NCBI GenBank assembly: GCA_029945445.1
Contig: JAQSCO010000053.1
Coordinates: forward strand, 62,001 to 126,000
DNA: 64,000 nucleotides
Source of the DNA: Lacunisphaera sp.
GTDB taxonomy: Bacteria; Verrucomicrobiota; Verrucomicrobiia; Opitutales; Opitutaceae
Reading direction: 5' to 3'
This document shows positions 51,596-60,337 of the stretch, piece after piece; position 1 is the stretch's first letter, and every line of letters begins with the position of its first letter. The notes under the pieces were generated by a model. It saw only the letters and a list, made by a program, of their open reading frames with translations. It had not been told where the DNA came from and did no database searches. The position numbers and the translations under genes are program-made.

Positions 51596-54013
51596 ATGCT
51601 CCGCCTGATCCTGCCGCCCAACCTCGCCGCCGCCGCTCCGCGCGACGCCATTGCCGTGCGAGTGGAGCTGGATCTCGCGGCCCCGCCCGCCGCAGGCCTC
51701 GTCCCGGCCCTCGCCATTCTCCAGCGCCTCGGCGTGCCGCCCCAGCCGATCTCCCTCGTGCAGCTCAAGCGCGCCCAGCTCCGCGAACTCGTGCAGGCCC
51801 TCATCGGCGAACGGGTTTTCTTCCGCACCGACCGGCCCGCCGATCCGCTGGCCTGGAACGGCCTCGATCTGCCGGGCGTGAGCGAGCATTTGGCCGAAAA
51901 TATAGGACCTATAAGTCCTATCAGGCCCATAGGTCCTATCAAGGAGGCCAAGCCTCCGACGCGCCGCCCGCCACCCCCTCCCGCCAACGAGGACCACACC
52001 ACGCTCACCGTCGATGGCTCCGAGCACTTCCTCGCCATCACCCTGCCCTCGCGCGAGTCGATGGTCTACGACGCCGCGGTGGAATTCCTCCGGGCCAACC
52101 GCTTCGCGCTCGACCCGCTGACGCGCAAGTGGTGGCTGCGCGACCGCCACAAGGTGCTCAACCTCCTCGCCACGCATAGCGACCTGCTGCGCGATAATTT
52201 CCACGCCGAGTTCACGGTCAACTTCGAGCGCAACACCGTGCATCTCAAGCCCGCCGCCATTGCCGCCGAGATCAAGGAGGAGACCGACGGCTATGACGTC
52301 ACCCTCGGCCTCAAGGCCGGCGCCGCCACCGATGCGCAGATCCGCCACGCTGTCTCCATCGGCCGCGGCTACATCGAGGACGGCAAGGACATTTACCTCG
52401 TCGACACGACGCGCCTCACGAAACTCGAGGAAGCCCACCGCGCGCTGGCCGGCGAGCCGGCGGCCGCCGCGCAGGGCCGGCATCGCATCGCGAAGGCCCG
52501 CGTCGCCGAGGTCACCGATCTCCTCGAGGCCGTCGCCCCGCACTTTCAGGCGCCCGAGACGTGGCACACGCGCAGCGCGGCGCTGAAAAACCTGGCCGTC
52601 CTGCCGCACGCGCCCGTGCCGGCCACCTTCACCGCCGTGCTGCGGCCCTACCAGCAGATCGGCGTCGCATGGCTCTGGCATCTCTACGGCCAGGAACTCG
52701 GCGGCATTCTCGCCGACGAGATGGGTCTCGGCAAAACCCCGCAGGCCCTCGCCCTCCTCGCGGCGGCCACCGCGGCGCGGGCCAAGCCCCGCCCGCACCT
52801 CGTCGTCGTGCCCGCCTCGCTCGTGGAGAACTGGCGGCGCGAGGCGGCCCGCTTCGCCCCGGCGCTGCAGGTGTTCGTGCACCACGGCAGCGCGCGGCTC
52901 GGCGCGAACGATTTCGCGGCGCATGATCTCGTGCTCACCTCCTACGGCACACTGGCGCGTGACGTCGAGTTGTTCGAGGCGGTCGAGTTCGACGTCATCC
53001 TCGCCGACGAGGCGCAGCACCTGAAGAACCGCCGCACGCAGGCCGCGCAGTCGCTGCGCGTGCTGCACGGCCATGGCCGCTTCCTCCTCACCGGCACGCC
53101 GCTCGAGAACTCGCTCGACGATCTCCGCTCGCTCTTCGAGTTTCTCATGCCCGGCTTCGTGCCACGCCCGCCGGCCGGCATGAAGCGCGAGGAGCGCAGC
53201 TGGCACGACGAGCGCCTGCGCCTGCAGACCGCCCCTTACATCCTCCGTCGCACCAAGGCCGCCGTCGCGCCCGAGTTGCCCGCGAAGATCGAGCAGGTCC
53301 TCTACTGCGAGCCGACGGCCGCGCAGGCCGCGCTCTACCGCACGATGCAGGAGGACACCGAGCGCGCCCTCATCGACCTCGCGGCCCAGGGCGCTTCCGA
53401 GGGCCGCATCCATCTCGCCACGCTCACGCAGTTGCTCCGCCTGCGCCAGATCTGCTGCGACCCGCGGTTGGTGGACAAGGAGAAGGGCGCGGCGGCGGGC
53501 TCGGCCAAGCTTGATGCGTTCCGCGAATTGCTCGCCGAGTCCGTCGACGAAGGGCACCGCATGCTCGTGTTCTCGCAGTTCACTTCGCTGCTGGCGTTGC
53601 TGCGCGAGGAACTCGACGCCGAGGGTGTCACCTATTGCTACCTCGACGGCTCGATGACGACGAAGGCCCGGCAGGCCGCGGTGGACAAGTTCCAGGCGGA
53701 CGAGAGCGTCCCGGTTTTCCTGATCTCGCTCAAGGCCGGCGGCACCGGCCTCAACCTCACGGGCGCCGACACGGTGGTGCACTACGACCCGTGGTGGAAC
53801 CCCGCCGCCGAGGCGCAGGCCACCGACCGCACGCACCGCATCGGCCAGACCAAGGTCGTCACCAGCTACCGGCTCATCTGCTCCGGCACCGTCGAGGAGA
53901 AGGTCATGGCGCTGCAGGACACGAAGCGCGCGCTGCTCGCGGACGTGTTCGAGGCCAGCGATGCCGCCGCGGCGAAGCTCAGCCTCGCGGACCTGCGCGA
54001 CCTGCTGAAGTGA
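51596..54013 (+). CDS. SNF2/Rad54-family helicase-like ATPase
   Basis: 805 residues from ATG at 51596. The N-terminal ~320 residues carry a SNF2-associated region (HTTLTVDGSEHFLAITLPSR, WWLRDRHKVLNLLATHSDLL). The ATPase core: LRPYQQIGVAWLWHLYGQEL, Walker A ADEMGLGKT (Lys380), LVVVPASLVENWRREAARF, DEAQ-type Asp471-Glu472 in ILADEAQHLKNRRTQ, FLLTGTPLENSLDDLRSLF, then the helicase C part SQFTSLLALLREEL, SLKAGGTGLNLTGADTVVHY and ATDRTHRIGQTK. It remodels protein-DNA or RNA polymerase complexes (HepA/RapA-like). A palindromic repeat inserts NIGPISPIRPIGPI in the N-terminal linker. Confidence 0.95.
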   Translation: MLRLILPPNLAAAAPRDAIAVRVELDLAAPPAAGLVPALAILQRLGVPPQPISLVQLKRAQLRELVQALIGERVFFRTDRPADPLAWNGLDLPGVSEHLAENIGPISPIRPIGPIKEAKPPTRRPPPPPANEDHTTLTVDGSEHFLAITLPSRESMVYDAAVEFLRANRFALDPLTRKWWLRDRHKVLNLLATHSDLLRDNFHAEFTVNFERNTVHLKPAAIAAEIKEETDGYDVTLGLKAGAATDAQIRHAVSIGRGYIEDGKDIYLVDTTRLTKLEEAHRALAGEPAAAAQGRHRIAKARVAEVTDLLEAVAPHFQAPETWHTRSAALKNLAVLPHAPVPATFTAVLRPYQQIGVAWLWHLYGQELGGILADEMGLGKTPQALALLAAATAARAKPRPHLVVVPASLVENWRREAARFAPALQVFVHHGSARLGANDFAAHDLVLTSYGTLARDVELFEAVEFDVILADEAQHLKNRRTQAAQSLRVLHGHGRFLLTGTPLENSLDDLRSLFEFLMPGFVPRPPAGMKREERSWHDERLRLQTAPYILRRTKAAVAPELPAKIEQVLYCEPTAAQAALYRTMQEDTERALIDLAAQGASEGRIHLATLTQLLRLRQICCDPRLVDKEKGAAAGSAKLDAFRELLAESVDEGHRMLVFSQFTSLLALLREELDAEGVTYCYLDGSMTTKARQAAVDKFQADESVPVFLISLKAGGTGLNLTGADTVVHYDPWWNPAAEAQATDRTHRIGQTKVVTSYRLICSGTVEEKVMALQDTKRALLADVFEASDAAAAKLSLADLRDLLK
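51902..51939 (+). repeat. AT-rich palindromic repeat inside the SNF2 gene
   Basis: ATAGGACCTAT (51902-51912), a shifted AGTCCTAT, and ATAGGTCCTAT (51929-51939) form direct and inverted copies of an ATAGGNCCTAT unit. Read in frame as IGPISPIRPIGPI in a flexible linker. Confidence 0.7.
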
Positions 54014-54118
54014 GCCGGCGGCATATCCGCCTTGATGATATCCAGCGCGTTCACGGGCTTCTGCCCGGTTTATTTCGTCCTGAACAAGCTGATGCCGGAC
54101 GCCACCTCGGCCAAGTAG
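54014..54118 (+). pseudogene. Remnant of a DUF2892/YgaP-type membrane protein
   Basis: Directly after the SNF2 stop, and ending at the TAG at 54116-54118, an open frame reads AGGISALMISSAFTGFCPVY, then FVLNKLMPDATSAK. FTGFCPVYFVLNK matches the end of DUF2892-type proteins (consensus like TGFCPLYxLLG). The N-terminal helix is missing, so it is a 3' fragment. The following ~280 bp up to the prepilin show no gene. Confidence 0.4.
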
Positions 54119-54402
54119 TCACGGCTGCCCGGGGCGGCCTTCAGGAGCGGGCGGCAAGCTTTTTACAGCGTCCTCCTTTCCGCCGGCTGGAGGAGGCTGG
54201 GTTCCCGGAAGATGCGCTTCCTGCGTTGGCGGAACTTGTTCGCTGGCAGGCCGGTCCAGACAGCCGCGTGGTTTCCATTCAAACTGATTGTCACTTTGCC
54301 GGGTTCGTTTTGCTTAAAATAGTATTACCAACATCGCTTATAGTGCACTGGGGGTGATTCCTCACTTGCCTGCGATGCACTCTTTAATACTAATTGCTCC
54401 AC

Positions 54403-54933
54403 ATGTCCCGCTCCATCCCCACCCGCCAAGCCAGCTTTAAGTCTGGCTCGCTCGGCTCCACCCGGGGATTCACGCTGGTGGAAATCCTCGTGGTGGTGGT
54501 GATCATCAGCCTGCTCGCCATGCTCGCGATCCCTGCGGTGCAAATGGTGCAGCGGCGGGCCAAGAGCAGCGCCATCCAGAACGATTTCCGGGTGTTCACC
54601 ACGGCTTTCGAAACCTATGCGCACGAGACCGGTTCATTCCCGCCCGAGTGCGCGGCCGGGGTCGTGCCCACCGGCCTGGAGAATGCGCTGAAAATCGACG
54701 CTTGGCTGCGCGTCACCCCCATCGGCGGACACTACAACTGGGAATTCAACCAGATGCACGGCGGCAACCAATATAAGGCCGCCATCGCCATCACCGGCAC
54801 CACCGACGCGCCGCTGCCGCTCGACGTCAACCAGCTGACCGACATCGACAAGGCTATCGATGACGGAAACCTCTACACGGGCAATTTCTTCCTCGGCGCC
54901 GGCCTGAACCCGGTGTTCGTCATCGAAAAGTAA
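54403..54933 (+). CDS. Prepilin-type cleavage/methylation protein (pseudopilin)
   Basis: 176 residues from ATG at 54403 (TTG at 54394 less likely). The class III signal STRGFTLVEILVVVVIISLL is the prepilin peptidase site (cleavage after Gly, Glu5 of the mature protein), followed by AMLAIPAVQMVQRRAKSSAI, the hydrophobic assembly helix. The globular part has SFPPECAAGVVPTGLENAL and HYNWEFNQMHGGNQYKA. A pseudopilin of type II secretion or type IV pilus, like those numerous in verrucomicrobia. No other pilus gene is in the window. Confidence 0.93.
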   Translation: MSRSIPTRQASFKSGSLGSTRGFTLVEILVVVVIISLLAMLAIPAVQMVQRRAKSSAIQNDFRVFTTAFETYAHETGSFPPECAAGVVPTGLENALKIDAWLRVTPIGGHYNWEFNQMHGGNQYKAAIAITGTTDAPLPLDVNQLTDIDKAIDDGNLYTGNFFLGAGLNPVFVIEK

Positions 54934-54934
54934 T

Positions 54935-55717
54935 ATGGCGACGCAGACCTATCATGTGATTCTCCACCACCTTTCGCCGGATGCGAAGGTGGCCTCGGCC
55001 GCGCAGCCCGATCATGACTTGCCCACCATCAGCATCGAGAAGCTGCGCGAGCTGCTCGTCGCGCTGGCCGCAACAGCCGCGATCCTGCCCGCCCGGAGCG
55101 CCGCTTCGCCGGAAATCCGCGTCAAGGCCGGCAAGGATACCCTCACGGTCCGCGTGACCGAGGGTCAGCTGCGCTTCGTCAGCTGGGAAACCAAGGCCGG
55201 CGGCGTCGGCCTCACCGTCGACCAGATCATCGCGCGGGTGCACCTCAGCGCCCCGCGCGCCGAGCCCGCGCCCAAGCGCCCCGCGCGCATGCACGCCCCC
55301 GCGGAGGCCCCCGAGAAAATCCCGCGCTGGATCAAAGTCAGCGGGCTCATCATTGCCATCGTCTCCATCAACTGCACCTCCGTCTGGATGCTGCTCAAGC
55401 CGCCACCGGACTTGCTGTCCGAGTTCGAGCTGCTGCCCGCGGGCGCCTCGCATGACCTGCTGGCGTCCCTGGCCGGCGATTACGAGACCGGCACCCGCGA
55501 AGGCGACCGGCGCCTCACCATCCAGTCCGATGGCGCCCTCCAGCTTTCCAAATACGGCCAGAGGCGCGCCGTGCTCGAGGAGAACACCAAGACCGCGCGC
55601 GGCGCCCTCACCAGCGGCAAGCCCGCCCTGCTCACGGATGATCCCTATTTGCTCGAGATCAAGGACCCCAACACCGTCGTGCTCTACGGCGACACCTACA
55701 AGCGCAAGAGCCTCTGA
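54935..55717 (+). CDS. Membrane protein of unknown function
   Basis: 260 residues from ATG at 54935, one base after the prepilin stop. N-terminal ~100 residues predict a cytoplasmic alpha/beta domain (ISIEKLRELLVALAATAAIL, KAGKDTLTVRVTEGQLRFVS). A membrane helix (about 133-151) VSGLIIAIVSINCTSVWMLL follows, then a C-terminal domain (HDLLASLAGDYETGTREGDR, RLTIQSDGALQLSKYGQRRA). No family recognised. Position between a pseudopilin and a thioredoxin gene, with tight spacing, suggests one operon. Confidence 0.75.
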   Translation: MATQTYHVILHHLSPDAKVASAAQPDHDLPTISIEKLRELLVALAATAAILPARSAASPEIRVKAGKDTLTVRVTEGQLRFVSWETKAGGVGLTVDQIIARVHLSAPRAEPAPKRPARMHAPAEAPEKIPRWIKVSGLIIAIVSINCTSVWMLLKPPPDLLSEFELLPAGASHDLLASLAGDYETGTREGDRRLTIQSDGALQLSKYGQRRAVLEENTKTARGALTSGKPALLTDDPYLLEIKDPNTVVLYGDTYKRKSL

Positions 55718-55730
55718 TCCCGCGCCGCCC

Positions 55731-56153
55731 ATGAAGCGCCTTCTCCTGCTGCTCGGTTCCCTCGCCTGCCTGACGCCGGTCTTCGCCGCCGGCAACCACA
55801 CCAAGGGCGCCGAGCCCGCGCACATCGCGCAGGGAGCCGAGGTCGTCCTCGCCGACTACCTCGTGCCGGGCAAGACCACGATCTTCGACTTCACCAGCAA
55901 GTATTGCGGCCCGTGCCAGGCCTACACCCAGCCGCTCGCCCTGCTGCACGCGCAGCGCGCCGACGTCGCCGTCGTCAAGGTTGACATCAACCGCCCCGAG
56001 GTGAAGGGCATCGATTGGAAGTCACCCGTCGCCCAGCAATACGGGATGCACAGCATCCCGCACTTCAAGGTCTACGGCCCCGACGGCAACCTCGTCGCCG
56101 AGGACAAGGCCGCCCGTGTGATGGTGAACGAACTGATCGGCGCGCTGAAGTAG
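55731..56153 (+). CDS. Secreted thioredoxin-like protein
   Basis: 140 residues from ATG at 55731, 13 bp after the preceding gene; a longer frame to 55353 is rejected. Signal peptide MKRLLLLLGSLACLTPVFA. The active site is SKYCGPCQAYTQPL, and the cis-Pro follows in HSIPHFKVYGPDGN. The CGPC motif and periplasmic location fit a reducing or thiol-disulfide exchange protein of the periplasm. Confidence 0.93.
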   Translation: MKRLLLLLGSLACLTPVFAAGNHTKGAEPAHIAQGAEVVLADYLVPGKTTIFDFTSKYCGPCQAYTQPLALLHAQRADVAVVKVDINRPEVKGIDWKSPVAQQYGMHSIPHFKVYGPDGNLVAEDKAARVMVNELIGALK

Positions 56154-56204
56154 GCCGCGGAAGCGGTATTTTCTTTCGCCGGTCTTTGTGCTTTTGTCCG
56201 GCCC

Positions 56205-57269
56205 ATGATTCTCCGCCTGCTGTTCCTCGCCGGCTGCTGCACCGCCGGGCTCGCCTTCGCCGCGACCGAGCCGGCACCGCCGACGCGCCCCGAGGATGTC
56301 CCCGCCCAACCGGCGGACGCTCCCGCGACCCCGCTGCGGCCGGAGGATACGCCCGCGCAACCCGCCGACACCCCGGCCGAACCCGCGCCCGCAACGGATG
56401 AGAAACCCGCCGGCCGGCCGGTGACGGACTGGATCGAGGCGCAGGTCGCGCTGCATCGCACGGGATTTTCGTGCGGTTCCATCGACGGCGTGCGCGGCCC
56501 GCAATCCGCCGCGGCGCTCTCGGCCTGGCAGCGCCAGGCCGGTCTGCGCGAGACGGGCGAACTTGACGCCGCCACGCGCGAGCAGTTGCTCGTCGCCGAC
56601 CCCGTGTTCACCACCCACACCTTCACCGCCGAGGAACTGGGCCGGCGCAAGCCCGCGCCCGAGACCTGGGTCGAGAAATCCCAGCGCACCGAGCTTTACT
56701 ACGTCACTGCGCTCGAACTCGTCGCCGAGCGCTACCACGCCAGCCCCAAATTCATCCAGCGCCTGAATCCGGATTTCAACTGGGACGATCTCCTGCCCGG
56801 CGCCATGATCAAGGTGCCCGCCGTCGAGCCGTTCACGACGACCCTCCGGGCCTCGCGCATCCATGTGCGCCTCGCCGACCACGTGCTCGAGGTCACCGAC
56901 CGCGCCGGAAATATCATCTTCCACTGCCCGGTCAGCATCGCCCGCATGGTGGAAAAGCGCCCCGTCGGCGAGTTGGAGGTGATCACGGTCGCGCCGAATC
57001 CCAACTACACCTTCGACCCGGCGGTGTTCCCCGAGGTGCCCGAGGCCCAGGAACTCGGCCGCAAGCTGATCATCCCGCCCGGCCCGAACAATCCCGTCGG
57101 CCTCGCGTGGATCGGCCTCGACCGACCCGGCTATGGCATCCACGGCACGCCGGATCCGGAGAAAGTCGGCCGCACCGAGTCGCACGGCTGCTTCCGCCTC
57201 GCCAACTGGGACGCCGTCGCGCTGCTCTCCATCGCTTGGGTCGGCCTGACCGTCGTCGTCGAGCCGTAA
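56205..57269 (+). CDS. L,D-transpeptidase (YkuD) with peptidoglycan-binding domain
   Basis: 354 residues from ATG at 56205. Signal peptide, then a Pro/Ala-rich stretch with two copies of a RPEDxPAQPAD unit. Next a PG_binding_1 domain (about 75-130: IEAQVALHRTGFSCGSIDGV, RGPQSAAALSAWQRQ), a LysM-like part, and the catalytic YkuD domain with HGTPDPEKVGRTESHGCFRL, in which Cys329 (with His327) is the nucleophile. It makes 3-3 cross-links in peptidoglycan or attaches lipoproteins. Separate unit. Confidence 0.95.
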   Translation: MILRLLFLAGCCTAGLAFAATEPAPPTRPEDVPAQPADAPATPLRPEDTPAQPADTPAEPAPATDEKPAGRPVTDWIEAQVALHRTGFSCGSIDGVRGPQSAAALSAWQRQAGLRETGELDAATREQLLVADPVFTTHTFTAEELGRRKPAPETWVEKSQRTELYYVTALELVAERYHASPKFIQRLNPDFNWDDLLPGAMIKVPAVEPFTTTLRASRIHVRLADHVLEVTDRAGNIIFHCPVSIARMVEKRPVGELEVITVAPNPNYTFDPAVFPEVPEAQELGRKLIIPPGPNNPVGLAWIGLDRPGYGIHGTPDPEKVGRTESHGCFRLANWDAVALLSIAWVGLTVVVEP

Positions 57270-57311
57270 GCGGGGTTTTCTTTTTCGGAAAACTGTGTCT
57301 ACGTTTGGCGC

Positions 57312-58190
57312 ATGCTGCCCCGCTGCCTGCTCCTTGCCCTGCTGCTGACCACGCCGGCCTTTGCAACCGACGACTACGCGAAGTCCGTCGCCACCCACCG
57401 CGCCGCGCGCGTCGCCCGCCTGACCACCCCGACCGGCTGGCTCACGGTCGTCGGCCTGCACTGGCTCAGCGCGGGCGACAACTCCGTGGGCACCGCCGCC
57501 GACAACGCCCTCCAGCTCGCCGGCGGCCCGCCCTACCTCGGCACCGTCACGCTCGCGGCGGACGGCAAGATCACCTTCACCCCCTCCGCCGGCGCCCTCG
57601 TCGACGTGGACGGCCAGCAGGGTCCCGCCGAACTCCGTTACCGCGGCGAAGGCCAGCCCTCGCTCGTCACCAGCGGCACGCTCTCCTTCTTCGTCATCCA
57701 GCGGAACGAGAAGCTCGGCCTGCGCGTGAAGGACTCCGCCGCCCCGGCGCGCGCGCATTTCCTCGGCCTCGATTATTTTCCGACCGACCCGGCCTGGCGC
57801 ATCGCGGCGCAGTGGGTGCCGTTCGAGAAGCCGCGCGAGGTCAACATCACGAACATCATCGGCCAGGTCTCGCCCGCGAGCGTCCCCGGCAAGGCCGTGT
57901 TCACCAAGGACGGCCACGCCTACGAACTGCTGCCGATCGACGAGGGCGCCAACGAGCCGCTCTTCTTCGTCGTCTCCGACCAGACCAGCGGCGGGGAGAC
58001 CTATGGCGCGTGCCGCTTCGTCTACGCCGACCAGCCAAAGGACGGCAAGGTCGTGCTCGACTTCAACCTCGCGCAGAATCCCCCGTGCGCCTTCACGCCG
58101 TTCGCCACCTGCCCGCTGCCGCCGAAGGAAAACCGCATGCCGGTGCGCGTCACGGCGGGCGAGAAGAATTACCGCGGCCACCACGAGTGA
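57312..58190 (+). CDS. DUF1684-domain secreted protein
   Basis: 292 residues from ATG at 57312. Signal peptide LPRCLLLALLLTTPAFA. DUF1684 marks: RLTTPTGWLTVVGLHWLSAG at the start, GQPSLVTSGTLSFFVIQRNE, LGLDYFPTDPAWRIAAQWVP and the C-terminal NPPCAFTPFATCPLPPKENR. Beta-rich protein, function unknown. It precedes the glycosidase genes by 5 bp and is probably in that operon. Confidence 0.93.
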   Translation: MLPRCLLLALLLTTPAFATDDYAKSVATHRAARVARLTTPTGWLTVVGLHWLSAGDNSVGTAADNALQLAGGPPYLGTVTLAADGKITFTPSAGALVDVDGQQGPAELRYRGEGQPSLVTSGTLSFFVIQRNEKLGLRVKDSAAPARAHFLGLDYFPTDPAWRIAAQWVPFEKPREVNITNIIGQVSPASVPGKAVFTKDGHAYELLPIDEGANEPLFFVVSDQTSGGETYGACRFVYADQPKDGKVVLDFNLAQNPPCAFTPFATCPLPPKENRMPVRVTAGEKNYRGHHE

Positions 58191-58195
58191 ACGCC

Positions 58196-60337
58196 ATGCG
58201 TCGCCTGCTCCTCCTTGCGGCGCATGCGCCCCTCCTGCTTGGGGCCGCGGGGCCCATCGACCGGCCAGCGCTCGTCACGCGGCACAATCCCGTCATCCGC
58301 CGGGTCGACCCCGACGCGACGCTCACGGTTGGCAACGGTGGCTTTGCCTTCGGCGCGGACATCACCGGCCTGCAGACCTTCGCGACCTATTACCAACAGC
58401 AGGGCGTGCCGGCGGAGACGCTGTCCCGCTGGTGCTGGGTGAACGACGCCAACCCGAACCACTACACGCTGGCCGCTGCGAACACTGCCTTCACGCTGCC
58501 CGACGGCCGCGTGCTCGGTTTCCCCACGCGCAGCAGTTCCCCGGCCGGCGACTGGCTCCGCAAGAATCCGCGCAACCACCCGCTCGGCCAGCTCGCGCTC
58601 GAGTGGATCAAGGCCGACGGCTCGGCCTTCGTGCCGGCGGACATCCAGCAGCCCGAGCAGACCCTCGACCTCTGGCGCGGCATCATCACCAGCCGCTACC
58701 AACTCGGCGGCGTGCCGGTCACCGTGACGACCGCCTGCGCCCCCGACTCCGACACCCTCGCGGTGCGCATCGAGTCCGCGCTCGTCGCCTCCGGCAAACT
58801 GCGCGTGCGCCTCGCCTTCCCGCGCGGCCACGACCTCGCGGTGAAGAATACGCCGGGACTCGACTGGAGCCACCCCGAGTCGCACACCTCGCAGCTGGTT
58901 ACCTCGCACCAGATCGCGCGCCACGTGCTGAGCACCGATTACTTCGTTGCCAGCAGCCGCGACGTCACTGCCACTGCGCCGCACACGTTCCTCATCACGG
59001 GTGATGCCGGCCAGGCGGTGCTCGCGTTCACGCTGAAATTTTCGCCGCAATCCGCCCCGGCCGTGTCTGCGCCGGCGGCCGTCCTCGCCGCCAGCGCCGC
59101 CCACTGGGAGAAATTCTGGCGCGAGACCGCCGCGGTTGATTTCACGGGCAGCACCGATCCGCGCGCCCGCAAGCTTGAGGAGCGCATCGTCCTCTCGCGT
59201 TACCTGATGGCCGTGCAGTGCGCCGGCGACATGCCGCCGCAGGAGACCGGGCTCACCTGCAGCACCTGGTATGGCAAGCACCACACCGAGATGATCTGGT
59301 GGCACACCGCGCCGTTCGCGCTCTGGGGCAACGACGCCCTGCTCGAGAAGAACCTCGCGTGGTTCCAGGCGCAACTTCCCGCCGCCCGCGCACTCGCCGC
59401 CAGCCGCGGCCTCAAGGGCGCACGCTGGGCGAAGATGACCGGCCCCGAGATGCGCGAGAGCCCCGGCGGCAATCCGCTCATCATCTGGAACCAACCGCAC
59501 CTGATCTACCTCGCGGAATTGCTTTACCGCAACTCGCCCAAGCCCGCGACGCTCGCGCGCTACCGCGACCTCGTGCTCGAGACCGCCGACTGCCTCGCCA
59601 CGATGGTGACTTGGAACGAGGCGAAGCAGCAATACGACCTCGGCCCGCCGCTCTGGATCGCGCAGGAAATCTACGACCAGGCCACGAGCCGGAATCCGTC
59701 CTTCGAACTCGCCTACTGGCGCTGGACCCTCGGCGTCGCGCAGCAGTGGCGCGAACGCCTCGGCCTGCCGCGCGATGCGCATTGGGATCACGTCATCGCG
59801 CACCTCGCGCCTCTCCCGCAGAAGGACGGCCGCTACGTCGCGCTCGGCTCGACGCCCGATACGTTCGACAACATCGCCAGCCGCCACGACCACCCGACGA
59901 TGCTCGCGCCGCTTGGCCTGCTGCCGGGCGGCCCCGACGTCGACCGCGCCACGATGGGGCGCACGCTCGACGCCGTCCTCCAGACCTGGGACTGGGAGAC
60001 CAAGATCTGGGGCTGGGATTACCCGATGATCGCGATGACCGCCGCGCGGCTCGGCCGGCCGGAGACCGCCATCGAGATCCTGCTGCGCGACGGCCCGAAC
60101 AATATTTACCTGCCCAACGGCCACTGCCCGCAGCGCAGCGACGTGGCGCTGGACCGCAACGCGAAACCCGGCGCGCCCCGGCGCGAAATCGCCGTCTACC
60201 TCCCGGCCAACGGATCTTTTCTTTCCGCCGTTGCGCTGATGGTCGCCGGTTGGGACGGCGCCCCGCGCGCTACGCCCGGCCTGCCCGACGACGGCACGTG
60301 GACCGTGCGCGCCGAGGGCCTCAAGCCGCTCCCCTGA
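58196..60337 (+). CDS. Six-hairpin glycosidase-like secreted hydrolase
   Basis: 713 residues from ATG at 58196; a longer frame to 57107 is antisense to other genes. Signal peptide RRLLLLAAHAPLLLGAAG. N-terminal beta-sandwich (about 20-290: LTVGNGGFAFGADITGLQTF) and an (alpha/alpha)6 barrel with CSTWYGKHHTEMIWWHTAPF, PLIIWNQPHLIYLAELLYRN, and IASRHDHPTMLAPLGLL. This is the GH65/GH95-like two-domain arrangement. Substrate is unknown; in context, an alpha-linked sugar of plant pectin is plausible. TGATG overlap with the GH53 gene indicates coupled translation. Confidence 0.85.
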   Translation: MRRLLLLAAHAPLLLGAAGPIDRPALVTRHNPVIRRVDPDATLTVGNGGFAFGADITGLQTFATYYQQQGVPAETLSRWCWVNDANPNHYTLAAANTAFTLPDGRVLGFPTRSSSPAGDWLRKNPRNHPLGQLALEWIKADGSAFVPADIQQPEQTLDLWRGIITSRYQLGGVPVTVTTACAPDSDTLAVRIESALVASGKLRVRLAFPRGHDLAVKNTPGLDWSHPESHTSQLVTSHQIARHVLSTDYFVASSRDVTATAPHTFLITGDAGQAVLAFTLKFSPQSAPAVSAPAAVLAASAAHWEKFWRETAAVDFTGSTDPRARKLEERIVLSRYLMAVQCAGDMPPQETGLTCSTWYGKHHTEMIWWHTAPFALWGNDALLEKNLAWFQAQLPAARALAASRGLKGARWAKMTGPEMRESPGGNPLIIWNQPHLIYLAELLYRNSPKPATLARYRDLVLETADCLATMVTWNEAKQQYDLGPPLWIAQEIYDQATSRNPSFELAYWRWTLGVAQQWRERLGLPRDAHWDHVIAHLAPLPQKDGRYVALGSTPDTFDNIASRHDHPTMLAPLGLLPGGPDVDRATMGRTLDAVLQTWDWETKIWGWDYPMIAMTAARLGRPETAIEILLRDGPNNIYLPNGHCPQRSDVALDRNAKPGAPRREIAVYLPANGSFLSAVALMVAGWDGAPRATPGLPDDGTWTVRAEGLKPLP

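Noticed and set aside
51416-53836. An 806-codon minus-strand frame
   Set aside because: Antisense to the SNF2 helicase gene, whose motifs are unmistakable.
51596-54118. A SNF2-based defence island (e.g. DISARM-like)
   Set aside because: No methylase, nuclease or phospholipase-D gene near the helicase; the neighbours are a small protein and housekeeping genes.
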